NCBI GenBank assembly: GCA_012845835.1 | Contig: JABAKD010000019.1 | Span: 11,106,344 to 11,170,343 of the forward strand | Direction of reading: 5' to 3' | Length of the DNA stretch: 64,000 bases | DNA from: Undaria pinnatifida | Taxonomy: Eukaryota; Sar; Phaeophyceae; Laminariales; Alariaceae | Shown here: piece after piece, positions 33,664 through 45,454 of the stretch | How positions within the stretch are numbered: the stretch's first letter is position 1 | Layout of the letters: the number at the start of each line of letters is the position of its first letter | Made by a program: the position numbers and the translations under genes | The notes under the pieces: generated by a model | What the model was told of the DNA's origin: nothing | The model's input: only the letters and a program-made list of their open reading frames with translations | Database searches by the model: none

Positions 33664-34453
33664 CGTGTTGGGAGGTGTTGCCGTCACAGCTCCCTCCACT
33701 CTAACTTTGCTTGCCGATAGAGGTCGCAGAGGAAGGAGGGGAGGAAAGTGACGACGATGTAGAAGCCGAGGTATGGCCGATTGTTGGGAGAGGAGTTGCC
33801 CACACACTTTTAAGACGTGATGTAACGGCGTCTGGTGCAGGCATCGATGAAGTTGTCAGTGTTGATGCAGGCAGTGTAAGCCAATCCCCCTCTGTTCCAT
33901 CTTCCCCCTCTGAACCGTCTTCGCCCGTGAACAATTCCTCTGATAGAGCAGCTCCCTCTGTGTCTTCTTCAGCGCCTGAGACTGATAGGGAGGGGCAGGG
34001 GGGCAGGAGGCAGGGGAGGTAGAGATGGGGAATCCGGGAGGGGATGATGAGGTAAAGTCGATTGTGCCGGGAGGGCATGGTCATGTAGAGTCGATTGGGT
34101 CGGGAGGGCCGGTAGAGGCGGAGGCACCCCCTCCAGCCGCTCGTCCTCCGCGGCATGTCGCTGAGCTTGCTGACTTTAATACTCCTGCGCGTGAGAATGA
34201 TGAAGTAAGAGACGGTAGAACTCGCGCGCAAACCCATGCAGTTAACTAGCAGAGCGTACCCGGCCTTGTGGCCACCCTAGGACCCATCTCCGCATCAGAG
34301 ATAGTATATGCACTTGTAGCGGTGCAGAAAGCAGGTGAAAAAATCGAATTGCCGAATAATTGGTTCAGGATGTTGAGTCAGATCCTGATAGGTATCAATT
34401 AGCCCAGAAATCAAAGTACGCCAAGATTTGGGAGGTCTGCCGAAATTGAAGGC
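33664..34453 (+). pseudogene. Copia linker between integrase and RT
   Basis: An acidic, Ser/Pro-rich linker (EEGGEESDDDVEAEVWPIV, then SQSPSVPSSPSEPSSPVNNS) leads into VAELADFNTPA. There are frameshifts near 33665, 34022 and 34380-34440, and an in-frame TAG at 34247. Confidence 0.65.
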
Positions 34454-35317
34454 TTGATAAGAGCAGGAACATTCACGTTAGCAGTAAAGGTCCCAGTAGG
34501 TTGTAATGTGATTGATGCTAGATGGGTTTTCAAATGGAAAGCAGACGAAACAGGGAAGATAGTAAAGGCCAAGGCTAGGCTTGTAGCGAAGGGCTTCAAG
34601 CAGAAGTATGGTGTGGACTATCTTGAGACTTTCTCGCCTACCGCAAATGCTGCATCTCAGCGATTGTTAGTAGCGTTGGCGTGCTAGTACAACTTGGAAT
34701 TACTCCACTGGGATGTTGAGCAAGCGTTTTTTTAGTCGGAATTGGATCACGAGGTGTTCATGAAGTTGCCTCCTTGCTGCGGTTCGATGTCAGGAAAGGT
34801 TGCCCGTTTGAACAAGAGTTTGTACGGATTGAAGCAGGCATCTAGAACATTCTAGAAGAGGCTAGTGTCGGACCTGAAGAGGATTGGTTTCGAGCAGTCT
34901 ATGTCTGACCCATGTGTCCTGCGTTTCATGGTGGGAGACGAGGTGGTGGGGATGGTCGCGATTCACGTGGATGATATTCTGTATGCAGGAACTAAGAGTC
35001 TGGCTAAGGTGGTTGTGGAAGCACTAGGTGACTCTCTTCCTACGAATAATTTGGGTGAGGTCAGCTTCTTTCTTGGTTGCAAATTCATTCGCGACCGCGA
35101 GGCTGGCACGATTGAGATTTCTCAAGAAAGTTACATCAGGAGTGTTCTCGAGAGATTCAGTATTTGTCGCACCAGCTCGATCCCTGCTTCCCTTGCCAAC
35201 GATAACAGGTCCTTGAAGGAGGATGAGGGGGCAGGAGATGTGCCGTTCCGAGAGGTGGTGGGGAGCCTGATGTGGATCGCCAGCCAGACGAGGCCCGACA
35301 TCTCGAATGCTGTGTGA
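34454..35317 (+). pseudogene. Copia reverse transcriptase
   Basis: The fingers read [16 protein letters not shown] and [20 protein letters not shown]. The palm has HWDVEQAF, LNKSLYGLKQASRTF and the catalytic VAIHVDDILYAG (xVDD). GEVSFFLGCKFIRD, SQESYIRSVLERF and FREVVGSLMWIASQTRPDI follow. In-frame TAG codons lie at 34685, 34733 and 34853. All catalytic residues are kept despite the stops. Confidence 0.9.
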
Positions 35318-35900
35318 GGCTGTGGCGAGGCACTCTCACGAGCCAAAGGGAAGCCACTGGAAGGCAGCCCAGAAGATCCTGAATTATATTGTGGAAACGG
35401 CGCATCTAACTCTGAAGTTCAAGCAGGACAGTTCGGTAGACGTAGGCACGTTGGTGTACATAGATGCCGACTTTGCGGGCAAGGCCACTGATCGTAGATC
35501 AGTGTCGGGAGCGATGGTGTTTGTGGCTGTGATGCTTGTGGTTTGGATTTTTAGGACGCAGAAATGCGCTTCACAGTCGACTTCTGAAGCAGAGTGTCTT
35601 GCGATGGGCGATGGTGTGAAGGAGGCTCGGCTTGTGAACGGAATGCTTCAGTTCCTGAGGCCTAGTAGGAAGCCTCGTAAGATCGACGTCCTTGAGGACA
35701 ACGAAGGAGCGATTTAGCTTGCAGAGAATCCGCTTAGCTCGAGTAGGAGTAAGCACATCGACGTGAGGCACCACTTTCTTAGGAATTTGTCCGAGGAGGG
35801 TATGATCGAGGTCACGCATGTTCCCAGCGAAAAATAGCATGCGGACATCCTCACGAAAGCTCTGCCGAGAGATCTTTGTGAAGTTCACCGCGACTTGCGG
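35307..35900 (+). pseudogene. Copia RNase H
   Basis: This continues in another frame after a shift at about 35315: EAVARHSHEPKGSHW, LVYIDADFAGKATDRRSVSG, TSEAECLAMGDGVKEA, KIDVLEDNEGAI, then TAG (35715), LAENPLSSSRSKHIDVRHHF and HVPSEK, TAG (35835), HADILTKALPRDL. The second TAG falls where family members usually have Gln (Q.AD..TK). The ORF ends in TAG inside the 3' LTR. Confidence 0.88.
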
Positions 35901-36200
35901 TAGTTGTGGTAGATTGTACATACCTAAGGGTTATACATTGGACCGTAGGAGTACGTATGGTACATCGGATAATTGTCAGGCAGAATACTCCCGTACTGTT
36001 GCTAGGGGTCGGATTAACGGCTTATTGCCGTGATCGGTACGTTGCAGTGGTCCGATTGTGTGCATCTTTCCGAAGTGGCGTGGGAGCTCGCAGCCTTTGT
36101 ACTCGCCCCACTCGTTCACTCCACTTCCCGACCTGTCTCTCCAGACCAAGGTCTCATTAATACAATATCTCTTTCTCCAGAAGTCACGGATTTACCAACA
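35896..36200 (+). repeat. 3' LTR of the copia element
   Basis: It is 305 bp and a partner of 30395-30698. The last 150 or more bases are identical between the two; about a dozen differences cluster near the start. Confidence 0.92.
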
Positions 36201-37450
36201 CACCCTAGCGTTCCGTAATCGGGTTGTCGGCCTCGGCGAAGAGTCGCTGGGCATCACCAGTACCACTCTTCCACCGCGCGCTTACGCCATCTACGCGTTT
36301 GTCACCGTTCCGCGGCCACGTCCTTCAATCCAGTCGGTTAGCGTGCGCCTTGTGCTCACCAGTGACTGTCGTTTAAACAGAAGTTCTGGGTTGGGTGCAC
36401 GAAGGGGCAGCACGGGCGATGTTGAGAACATAAGCAGCCCGACGAACGCTTCGAGGGCCAATCAACGCACCTGACTGTTGTAGGGGCCATCAGCGTGCCG
36501 GATCGCATCCCAATACAGCGAGGGGGGAGGCGCTGCCACGTGATTCAACATAAAACGCCGAAAACGTCTTTATCCGACCGATATGGAATAACTACACCAC
36601 CCATTACACGGTGAAAAAATAAACCCTTCTTCTGGCCAAACGCCCCCTGTTAGCGTACACGTACTGAAGCCACAACAACCGCGCTACGAGACAAAACCAC
36701 TTACACAATAGTCTAACAACCGCAGGAAATAGCCTACTCGCGCATGCCGCTGGAACGGTTCCAAGTATGACTTCAACACTGGCGCAATAATCCAGCACTA
36801 AATGATCCCCTGTATAGCGGGGCTGATCCATATACCTCTTGATACGTGACCCCTCGGAACATCAATCAATACAATGAATAGGCTCCGCCAATACGGCACC
36901 TATTTTTGGAAACTTGTTCCGTTGACTCCGCCCTCTACCGGCAGCAAATCGGCGGGCCATGCTTTGCATTGTTCTTAGTGACCATTGAACTAGTTTGATC
37001 TCCTCCGCGATAAAGCAAGCATGCCAAGGTCCCCTCATTGCTCGGCGTGCCGCTTAGTGAGCTGCTCCACGATAAATTGGGGATCTGATCGTGCAGTCAT
37101 GTTAGGGCTACGCCTTGCTTTGGTGCTGTGCAGTCCTATGAGTCCTTTCAGTCTCGCTGCCTCTGTAATTGCATAGGCACGGCGGGGGCCGCCAACATTA
37201 ACCCTATATCGGCCGAAGAGCTTGTTGCACCGCTGCAAAGTTGATAGTTACCCCCGCTGATATTTTCTCCCGAAATACATCGACCTCTTCGACTGCCGAC
37301 ACTCCAGCGAATCGGTGGTACAAGGGACGCTGTGCCGTCAGAGGACATACTTGCATATTTACGGGATTCCTGCTGTCGTGTAGACATACATGTGTTTTGT
37401 TGCTCGAACCGTAAATTGTAACAGCACGGGGACGTGGGAGCGTCACCAAC
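36201..37450. other. No supported gene
   Basis: This is unique-looking sequence between the copia element and the TIR element. No domain was recognised in any frame. Confidence 0.5.
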
Positions 37451-37699
37451 TACCGTAAACTACACATGATAACACACCCACATAAGATACCACACCCCCC
37501 ACAGAATACGACACCCCGGTGACAATTTTGGGCGCATTTTTGCAACCATCGATTTACCACCGGGGCTACACAATATACCACACTCGATACCACACCCCGG
37601 TGATAATTTTAGTTACGCTGCATACATTCACGGGGCCCCTCCTATCTACCACCGGGGTCATAGAAAATCTGCCCCGTGGGCACACAACACCATACCCTG

Positions 37700-37890
37700 G
37701 GTGCGGGGGGAATACCCCGTGTGGAGACCTCCAAGAACATGAACGTTGAGGGAGAGCACAATGCCTCTGCAAGTGCCCCCGCTTCTCCGACAACTGCTTC
37801 GACCACAGCAGCAGCAGGCACCAACATGACAGCCCCCGCATCGCCTCACCAGCAGCGGCTCACCTCTACAAGGAGTGTTTCGGTATCCCC
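37700..37890 (+). other. Coding-like segment inside the TIR element
   Basis: The plus frame reads ETSKNMNVEGEHNASASAP, SPTTASTTAAAGTNMTAP and SPHQQRLTSTRSVSVS, with codon-like third-position GC. It looks like part of a low-complexity protein captured by the element. Alternatively it is chance openness in a repeat-rich sequence. Confidence 0.3.
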
Positions 37891-37904
37891 CCCCAAGCAC
37901 GACC

Positions 37905-38110
37905 TGTGGGTGTTCGGAGGTTATCACACCCCCTGGTTTATCACACCCCCTCATTTATCACACCCCCAAACACACCCTGTGGGTGTTTGGACGTGCTATC
38001 ACACCCCCTGGTTTATCACACCCCCACATTTATCACACCCCCAAACGTACCCTGTGGGTGGTCGGACGTGCTATCACACCCCCTGGTTTATCACACACCC
38101 TGGGGGCCGC
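37905..38110. repeat. 75-bp tandem repeat, nearly three copies
   Basis: TATCACACCCCCTGGTTTAT starts at 37922, 37997 and 38072, an exact 75-bp period. Each unit ends with ACCCTGTGGGTG, a small palindrome. Confidence 0.9.
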
Positions 38111-38237
38111 CGCGACCAGCACTCTATCACCGGAGCTACACAAGATACCACACCCCCCACAGGATACCACACCCGGTGATAATATTTTGCGCTCAAATGT
38201 ATCACCGGGGGTGTGTTATCTTGTGTAGTTTACGGTA

Positions 38238-41200
38238 TTGCGTATTATAGTTACTCTGTGTTCTCTCTTTGTTATTGAGTCGGGTCCACCTACCAAGCCG
38301 GGTGTACAGTGATACTGGTCCTGGGCTCCTGCTGAGTTTAGGAGTGTAGATGTGGTTCTGTGGGTGGCTCGATTAAGTCGCGACGATGTCGTGTTTCGTT
38401 CGAATTTTTGTGTTTCGCGACTCAATGCGCACAACACGTCTCCACACCTACACCTCTGAACTAAGTAGGAACCAGAGACCAACATCATTGCACACCCGGC
38501 GCGGAGGATAGGCCCAGATCAATAGCCAAGAACGAAAGTAGTGACCCTATATGCGCGGCAGTCGGTGGCGTTGCAGGTTCTCTATATCGGTTACATGTTA
38601 CGGTTTGAGTGACCCGATACTACGCCAGGGTTCTTACGGAACCGCATCTCGCGCAAGAAAAGGTTGCACCTGATCTCTGGTACATACCCTGTAGTATTCT
38701 GCATTGCACGTGTGTACCATCAAATGGACCAGGCGTCGTGCAGACGGAAACACATCTGGAACACCTCCAAATCTTGTCGGTCTGCAACGCTTAAGGCCCG
38801 ATCGCAAGGGTGATGGTTCTTCCTGCCTTCTGGGGAGACCCTCCTTTGGGTGGAGGGTCCATATAGCAAGTCCACCCCTCATCTCCCTTCGAATGGGTCA
38901 TTCTATGCAGCTGTTGCGGCCCAACATATCATGTTCGGTGGAATCTGCAGACTAACGTTGGCATGGCCTCTTTCTTCACCGGTGTTTAACAAATCAGTAC
39001 TGAATCTCGCACGTCGTACCCTGATGAAAACGTTTTTTCTTCTCGCGCTTCCAGCAGATCGGCCCCTTTGTACATTCGCGGTTGTAGTTCCGTTTCATTT
39101 CTTCTGTCTAAACCCGGGACTACGGGTACTTCGCTTTTGTGGCATGGCCCAAACCTTGACGAGACGACCCAAAATATTGTTGAAACGGACTCACCAGCGG
39201 GGATTGAGATCCAAGCCTCTCGTTCGTCTTCCGGACCAACGTTCGCAGGAGGAGCTATGTACCGATGTCCATCTTACTCTACAATGCTTTGCGAACTAAC
39301 AAAGTCCTGTGAGCACCATGTTCTCGTTGTAGGCGGGAACCCTCCAGGGCGTTTATTTGTCGGCAACGTTCTCCCTGGCGCCGCCTGGCCCCCGATACAT
39401 TTCTTAGCGTTGACCACATGTTCATTTGGCCTTCGCTTCCGTTCTTTTATGCGCCATCATAACGTCTTAAGACCCTCATCACGTTTTTCGCCACATGTTC
39501 TTGAAGCGTTCGTACCCAACTATCGTCGCGCTCTCCCATACTGTACCCACCGAGTTGGAAATCACCTCCTCCTTCCTGGCGACAGAGCTGATTAAACTGA
39601 AATGCTAACGTGCTTTATACTGTCACATTCGGATGGCTTGACTGCCGAAGAGTCGTGCGTGCGATGCTTGCCAAGGTGTTTACGCCCTGCGTTCAAGAAT
39701 AGCCTGGCATAGCCTGTGTTGATGTGCTGGTCGTGCACTCGGCGCACACGGTGGATTATGATGCATGGGTCCGGGATTATGTAGAGATAGTATGCTTGTT
39801 CACCCTGGGATCCTTTGGCATGGATATGTCGGTGGCTGCTACCAAGTGCCCTCCTACAATTACATTGCGTATGTTTGTGAGTACGCCCAGCGGGCAGGGC
39901 TTATCAACACGAAAATAGCATTGTGTCATGGCGCGATTCAGCCTCTGATACAGCAGAGGTCCGCTGAGGTCGGTGTGAGGTCTATGGCGATGGCGGAGCG
40001 ACGACTACTGCCTAAATCCAGCAGATAAAACATTGGAGCGCTGAAAATAAGAGAGAAGAGATGCCACCGTTCAGTTCGAGTTGCAAGGGAGAGATGCAAG
40101 CGAAATGGCGGATCAGGGAAATTTCAAGCGAAAAGGCGGGTGGGGAACTGACCGCCACGGGATTTCAGCAGCAGTAGCAGCAGCAAGGCAGGGGCTGGAG
40201 CGCCGGGCAGTGAAGGGAACAGCGCGGAAGGTCTTTTGATGGTGGCAACCAGCCATGAGGCAGGCAGCGGCCAACGGTAGGGCCTGGGTTCGCGGTCCAA
40301 TGAGGCGTGGAGAGTTTCTCACAACCCAAGCAGGGGGTTCAATACCCTCCGTTGTACCATCCGTCACATCTGACCCACTCGCGGCGACCACAAGGCAATC
40401 ACCTGGGAAATAGCTCCATCGACCCCCACCCGCGATGATGCGACCAGCAAGTGTGATCAAATCGTCCACAGCAGGCTCTAATGCCGTGCTATCGTGTCGA
40501 TTGTGTGCGACTCCAACCCTGCGGCTTGATTTTTAAGTTTGCAGCCATAACCATGTATCCAGGAGAATGCTACTGTGTCCCTTCACCCCTCTCGCGCCGG
40601 CCACCCAGCCCGCGTACCTCTAGCGGCAACAGCAACAACGGAAACAATAGCAGCAGCATGTCAACAACAGTGACATCAACACGGGAGTGGCAGCACAGGA
40701 GTGGCAGCAGTGCCCGCCTTTCTTGAGTAGCACTCCCACCGTGCTATGATATCCCTAACAAGGGTACAATTATTTAAGCATTGCTTGTTCTTCTCACGTA
40801 GTGAATCGGTTCTATATTTGACGGCGCAACACAACCACTCCCCCCCCCTTTTTCCTTCACGCGCCTGTTACGCGGGCGCAATCAGTACACCTCCACCTCC
40901 TTGCACCCCCTCCACCACGCAGTGTCTTCCCCTCTGGTGATACGGGCTGGGTACTCCGCCCTCCTCCTATTGGCTGTTGCCACTCTGTTGTCGACAGCAA
41001 GTGGTGGGTAGAGTACTCACCGGTATCTCCATGCTTCTTGCCCTGGCACTGTTGCCACTAGATTATTGCCCCCTACCCCAAGTCCTGATGCCCCGATATT
41101 GTCGTCGGTTGAGTAGCCCCCCCTTCTCCAGCGCCTGTTGCCTCGGTACTGTTTCCTCCGGGCATTGCTGTCACAGTGTTAGTCCTGACTAATCCCACGG

Positions 41201-42499
41201 TCGAGGTTGCAGGTTTTGGGCGACATTTTTTTTCTGACCGGTTGAGACCCTTGCGTGTAAAACTATCGGTTAGTACGACAACGGTACGAGTACAATGGTT
41301 GTTTTTAGGACTAGCGCATGGAAATATTGGTCGGGTTGCGCGAACGGGCGTCTTCGAGGTCATGTTTCGGGTGAGAAATTCAGCTAGCTCCTTATGTTAG
41401 AAGCTCAGAAAGTTCTTAGACTCTGCTGCACCCCTAGCGTGGAATGACTCTCCTGACGACTGACCGACCGGGTGAGGCGGGCATATACCTGTCCTCAGGT
41501 TTGCTATGCCAGCGCCCACGAATGTGTGTTGCGCAGAGCAACAGATCAGCAGATCGATAGTCGTCATGGACATGCACAGGTGTCGACGGATATTAAACCT
41601 CCCATGATGCACCCTTTGGAGAGGGCGTTCTCGTCGATTTTGGATATCCGAAGTAGATTGTGTCCGTCGATGCGTCCTTCTAGTCGGTACCACGTGCGTG
41701 GGGTAAAACTAACCCCATAAGAGCAAGAGTGTGACAGACGGGGCTCCTATTGTGAAGAGACGGCGACTGCAGCATGGTGTGTTTCAGGATGGAGGCCTTC
41801 AAGGACTTCGTAGACGAGAACGTTTCGAGCCTGGGATCGCCTGGCCACCCGCCGTGAGTGCACGGAGGGCTGCAGGCCCAAGCCCAGTGGCGTGGTGAGG
41901 CAATAGCTTGGCCTGACCCCAAAATGCCTCAAGGCCGTCTGGGTTCAGCCCCCCAGTCTGTTTCCGAACAGTTTTTGAACGTTGATGTCTTCTGGGTTGA
42001 AGTGGGGCCTGTCACAGAGCGGCTGCTGTACCACGAGAGCAACCACGGCAATGTACGACTCTTAGCGGATGCTCGTGCGTACTACTGCAGGCCGCCACCA
42101 CCGACCACAAGAAGCGCGACTGCCGTTGCGATCCCCGCGCTGATACACGCGACACGTCATGGGGAACGTCGTTTATCTCAACAAACGGCTGAACCAGCAG
42201 CACTCGCGACGTCACCTGCGAGGTGGCGCACATACCAGTCATAGAGGACACAAACATAGGAAAGACGTCTCTTTCTGATGTGTTGCCGTCGCAACCCAGG
42301 TTAGCCTCTACCTGTCGTAATGTGCCACAAGATGGGCAACCCTGTCGCCCGCCAACTCCACGTGCGTATGAAGTACATTTTAATAATCTGAATGTCCTCT
42401 GTCTAGTCGAGTGATCGTGGAGTGTTTGCGAGTATTGTATCAGCTTTTCCTACATTAGACCCGGACAAGTTAATAGAAGGGCAGAAATTAGATTAGAAC
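38238..42499. other. Long stretch without a supported gene
   Basis: Open frames here are short, overlap on both strands and show no domain. A possible tRNA-like segment lies at 40262-40370. The stretch may hold exons too short or diverged for me to recognise. Confidence 0.45.
40262..40370 (+). other. Possible tRNA-derived (SINE-like) segment
   Basis: GGTTCAATACC (near 40338) fits the B box GGTTCRANNCC and sits in a short GGGGG/CCCTC stem like a T arm. No convincing A box or acceptor stem is present. This is weak. Confidence 0.2.
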
Positions 42500-44279
42500 G
42501 TACTTGAAGTTTTTAGATGATCCCAACCATTCTCCCCTTCCGCGACGAGAAACACTTCAATCCGCGAGTAATTTCTTCATATTTGTCGTAGATCCTGATT
42601 TCAATCTTTTTGGGACCTAAAGTACCAATGCCAGACTTAGATGAAGAAACACGTCCGTTTAACGTTCAGTTCCGAGTCCGTTTTCGTGGGGAAGGTCCAA
42701 ATAGCGATGGCTGGTATCACCGCCGCCAAACTCTCCAATGCAGTGAATTTATTCGCTCATATTTTGCGAGCATTCAGGACGTCCCTTCTGATCCGCAAAC
42801 ACTAACAACTCCCGCGCCCCCAATCTAGCAAACTGTCGAGGCAGAGCCAACGGTACCATCACGTTTGTACCGCGGTAAGAGTTGGATACCAAAGTCGATA
42901 ATGGGCACAGTAGGTCGTCAACCTCCTTTCTGTTATCTCATTTTCCTTGTGTAAGGAAATATGTCAGTTGACATCATCTATGTTCGACGATCGTCTTTGT
43001 CAAGAAGATTTTCTGCATACACAGACTGATCCCCTGTATACAGTCTGCAAGTCCGTTGATGGTAATCTTTTTGAGTTAGACATGTATGTTGTGTTCCTAC
43101 AAACTGTGGTCAGTGTTAGGAAGATCACATTTAAAGTGAATGGAGACGCCCACGAGCTCCGAATGTAATATCAACTCACCAAGTTGCTGATGTACAAGAT
43201 ACAGAGATGTCTAACTCCTATCTGGTCGTTGTCATACACCAGATTGTATAATGGTTGTCGCATAGCAGGCTCTGCCCTTGGTACAGGCTGAACGTGCGGG
43301 TGTGGAGATACTAAGTTGTATTTCAGTGCAATAAAAAAACGAGGTCAATTAAATATTGTAGAATTGAAAGCTCTGCAAATCTAAAAGGTGCATGTCTGTT
43401 TACAGGAGGTATAATACCCTCAACTCGAACGAGGCTTCTTCGAAAAGTTAACAATTGTTTTATCGTTTATCTTGTCATATCTCGACGATAGCATTGAAAT
43501 ATGTACTATCTTGAGACAAGCTAAGTTTCGATAGTAGTCTGTAACACCATGATATGTACCATGGCAATCCCACCATGCTACGTAGCAAGGTGGAGGAGCC
43601 GGACCTTGTTTATCATTTGTATGTCGAAATCTTCATGAAGTACCAAGTGTTGGCAGTTTCGCAACACTTGAAGAAGGTCCTAGGTAGCCAATCGTACTAC
43701 AGGTAACAACTGCACCCAGCAAAGTCGCGCAAGCTGAGGCCTAGCCGTAAACCTGTTCTTTGAAAGTTTTGTAGCTAGTTCGTGCTAGCTCTGAACTGCC
43801 ATTGTCGTTCCCGTAGGAACAAGTCCAAGGATTGTGTCTCGATTCGAAACGTTTCGAAGCAGAGAATACATTGTACAGCATGGAAGACGGTTAGTACTTG
43901 AGACGAGTCATAATCATATTTACGTGTTTCTTATCGACACGAATATGAAGTCATGTTGACCAATTGTTTTACCCGAGTTTCGGACTCTGCTTCAATAATA
44001 GAGTGATTATCGGCGTATTCCAGGAAATTCCTAGGATCCTGTCATCCCAAGTCGACACCTCTCACGTATGAGACGCACACGTTTGCACGTCTGAAAAAGG
44101 GGGGGGTGATGTGGATACCAGTCCCTATTCCCTAGATTGCACTGCCTCCTTATCACTATAATCCTTCAAGATCATCCTGGCTCCTCGAAGCAGACTCTGA
44201 GGTGTTTCCTCATCGTTGATCCTCGAGCGTGCGGTTGCGACCCACCTCGGTGTGTCTCCACATCTCCATCTGAGAAAGA
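42500..44279. other. Possible decayed retroelement, not classified
   Basis: Short broken plus-strand readings occur (PMPDLDEETRPFNVQFRVRF; DMYVVFLQTVVSVRKITF). Near 44094 there is a purine run, AAAAAGGGGGGGGTGATG, directly before TGTGGATACC, which resembles a polypurine tract and LTR start. No domain motif is secure. Confidence 0.3.
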
Positions 44280-44527
44280 GAAACCTGCGAAGGGACTACC
44301 GTCCCACAAGAGCAATATAGCATCATTCATTGCAAGTCAATTCAACAAAAATACGGAAAAAGTCGCATGGGATGCTGGGTAGTATCTCAACGGGGTTCCT
44401 GACATAATCTGGGAAAATTAGGTATGTCAGGTTTTTTGGTGGGGGAGAATGTGGCGGAAAAACGAGTTCAGAGGGAAACAACTCAAGTAGCATTATTCGT
44501 TGGGGAACATTGTTAGTCTACTTCCTC
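44280..44527 (+). mobile_element. 3' part of a second TRIM of the copy-1 family
   Basis: GGGGTTCCTGACATAAT, GGGAAAAT and GTGGGGGAGA, then the 78-base repeat starting TGTGG at 44450 (AAACGAGTTCAGAGG, CAAGTAGCATT, TTAGTCTACTTCC) match 7110-7288. The 5' repeat and primer site are not seen. The DIRS-like element begins within a few bases of its right end. Confidence 0.72.
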
Positions 44528-44528
44528 T

Positions 44529-44842
44529 AGGGCCTTACCCAATAAGCTAGCATATATTTTAGCTTATATGGGCTTGTTGAGCTTATGGAAAAGCTTATAT
44601 ATGCCCGACCGAGCATAGCCAACATGCCAAACAGCGTATGTGAGAGCATAACAAGAGAAATCGAGCATAAGGTGGTTATGCCCGCCCCCATTTCAGGTGT
44701 ATATGTGCGTCTGGTTGTCTGGCAGCACGGTGGAGACGCCAAATGGGTGGCCGCACGGTAATAATACAATTCATGAGGCTTAATTACACCCATTGTCGGC
44801 TCTGTTTATCGCGATATTGGACGTTCCTACATAAGAACACGG
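44529..44842. repeat. Left inverted terminal repeat of the DIRS-like element
   Basis: It matches the reverse complement of 51817-52150, including GCCAAATGGGTGGCCGCACGG, GTCTGGTTGTCTGGCAGCACG, GGTGTAATTAAGCCTC (inverted) and CGGCTCTGTTTATCGCGATA, with indels. Its outermost bases recur at 55415-55449. Confidence 0.9.
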
Positions 44843-45192
44843 GCGGGTGGGTGGGAAATCAGCCAGTCTATCACACCTTGAACCTGTCTCGCTGACGATG
44901 CTTCTCTCTTCTCTGCGTGCTCTGCTTGCCAGTCATCAACCAGACAGACTGATCCAAGGTTCCCTTTGCTATACCAGGACAAGTACAAGTAACCACCCGC
45001 GTTGATCTCATTGGTCAACGTGCAATAACCCCAAACTTCTTCCGTACATACTAAACCCTTATGTTGTCGTGCCTCGATAATAGTACGCTTTGTATTTTGC
45101 TTTCGAAGTTGTATCATATTATTGCGCACCCCCCGCTCGGAGCACGGCGGAGAGAGGGGCAGCCCCCCGGGGCTGCTCCAACAGCACCCCAC
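44827..45192 (-). CDS. Small ORF of unknown function next to the left terminal repeat
   Basis: It is open for 121 codons, ends at 44827 inside the terminal repeat, and lies downstream of the recombinase. It reads protein-like: MIQLRKQNTKRTIIEARQHK, GYCTLTNEINAGGYLYLSWY, NLGSVCLVDDWQAEHAEKRE, GVIDWLISHPPARVLM. I do not recognise it. It could be an accessory ORF of the element or a fragment of something else trapped inside. Confidence 0.35.
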   Translation of the reverse strand: MGCCWSSPGGLPLSPPCSERGVRNNMIQLRKQNTKRTIIEARQHKGLVCTEEVWGYCTLTNEINAGGYLYLSWYSKGNLGSVCLVDDWQAEHAEKREASSARQVQGVIDWLISHPPARVLM

Positions 45193-45454
45193 GCTATCGC
45201 CCGTAACCCTGAGTCAAGTTCCATCCCAACTGGCAATGTCGAGCTTTCGACGCCAGCCTCCAATAATAGTATTTGGCTCAGCTTGCGGACGCATTGCGTC
45301 CCTCCCCTACCCCCTTTGCTGTACCCCTAGGATGCGCACGTCAATATCCAATTTCTCCTTTCTGTCCGCCTGGCACAAATGATAAGGTTGCGTATTAGCT
45401 GATGGGTTACGTCGACTTCTACCCCTCCAGCTTTGGAATGGGGTTAACTTGCCC

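Larger units (their letters stand above)
30395..36200 (+). mobile_element. Ty1/copia retrotransposon with paired LTRs
   Basis: 5' LTR 30395-30698, gag about 30787-32160, integrase in 32188-33663, RT about 34454-35317, RNase H about 35307-35895, 3' LTR 35896-36200. Domain order PR-INT-RT-RH marks it as copia. The LTRs are about 96% identical, so insertion was fairly recent, yet coding is broken by about five frameshifts and eight in-frame UAG codons. No target duplication was found (GGTGC left, CACCC right). Confidence 0.92.
37451..38237. mobile_element. TIR element of about 787 bp with TA at both ends
   Basis: The ends are TACCGTAAACTACACATGA (37451) and, inverted, TACCGTAAACTACACAAGA (from 38237). 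The inverted repeats run about 29 bp with one mismatch. If TA is the target duplication, the element begins CCGTAAACTAC, as in Tc1/mariner-type MITEs. The interior has ATACCACACC/CACCGGGG repeats, a 75-bp tandem array and a Ser/Thr/Ala-coding stretch. No transposase is present. Confidence 0.75.

Noticed and set aside
30528-36218. Two identical small genes at 30528 and 36030
   Set aside because: They are the same stretch of the two copia LTRs.
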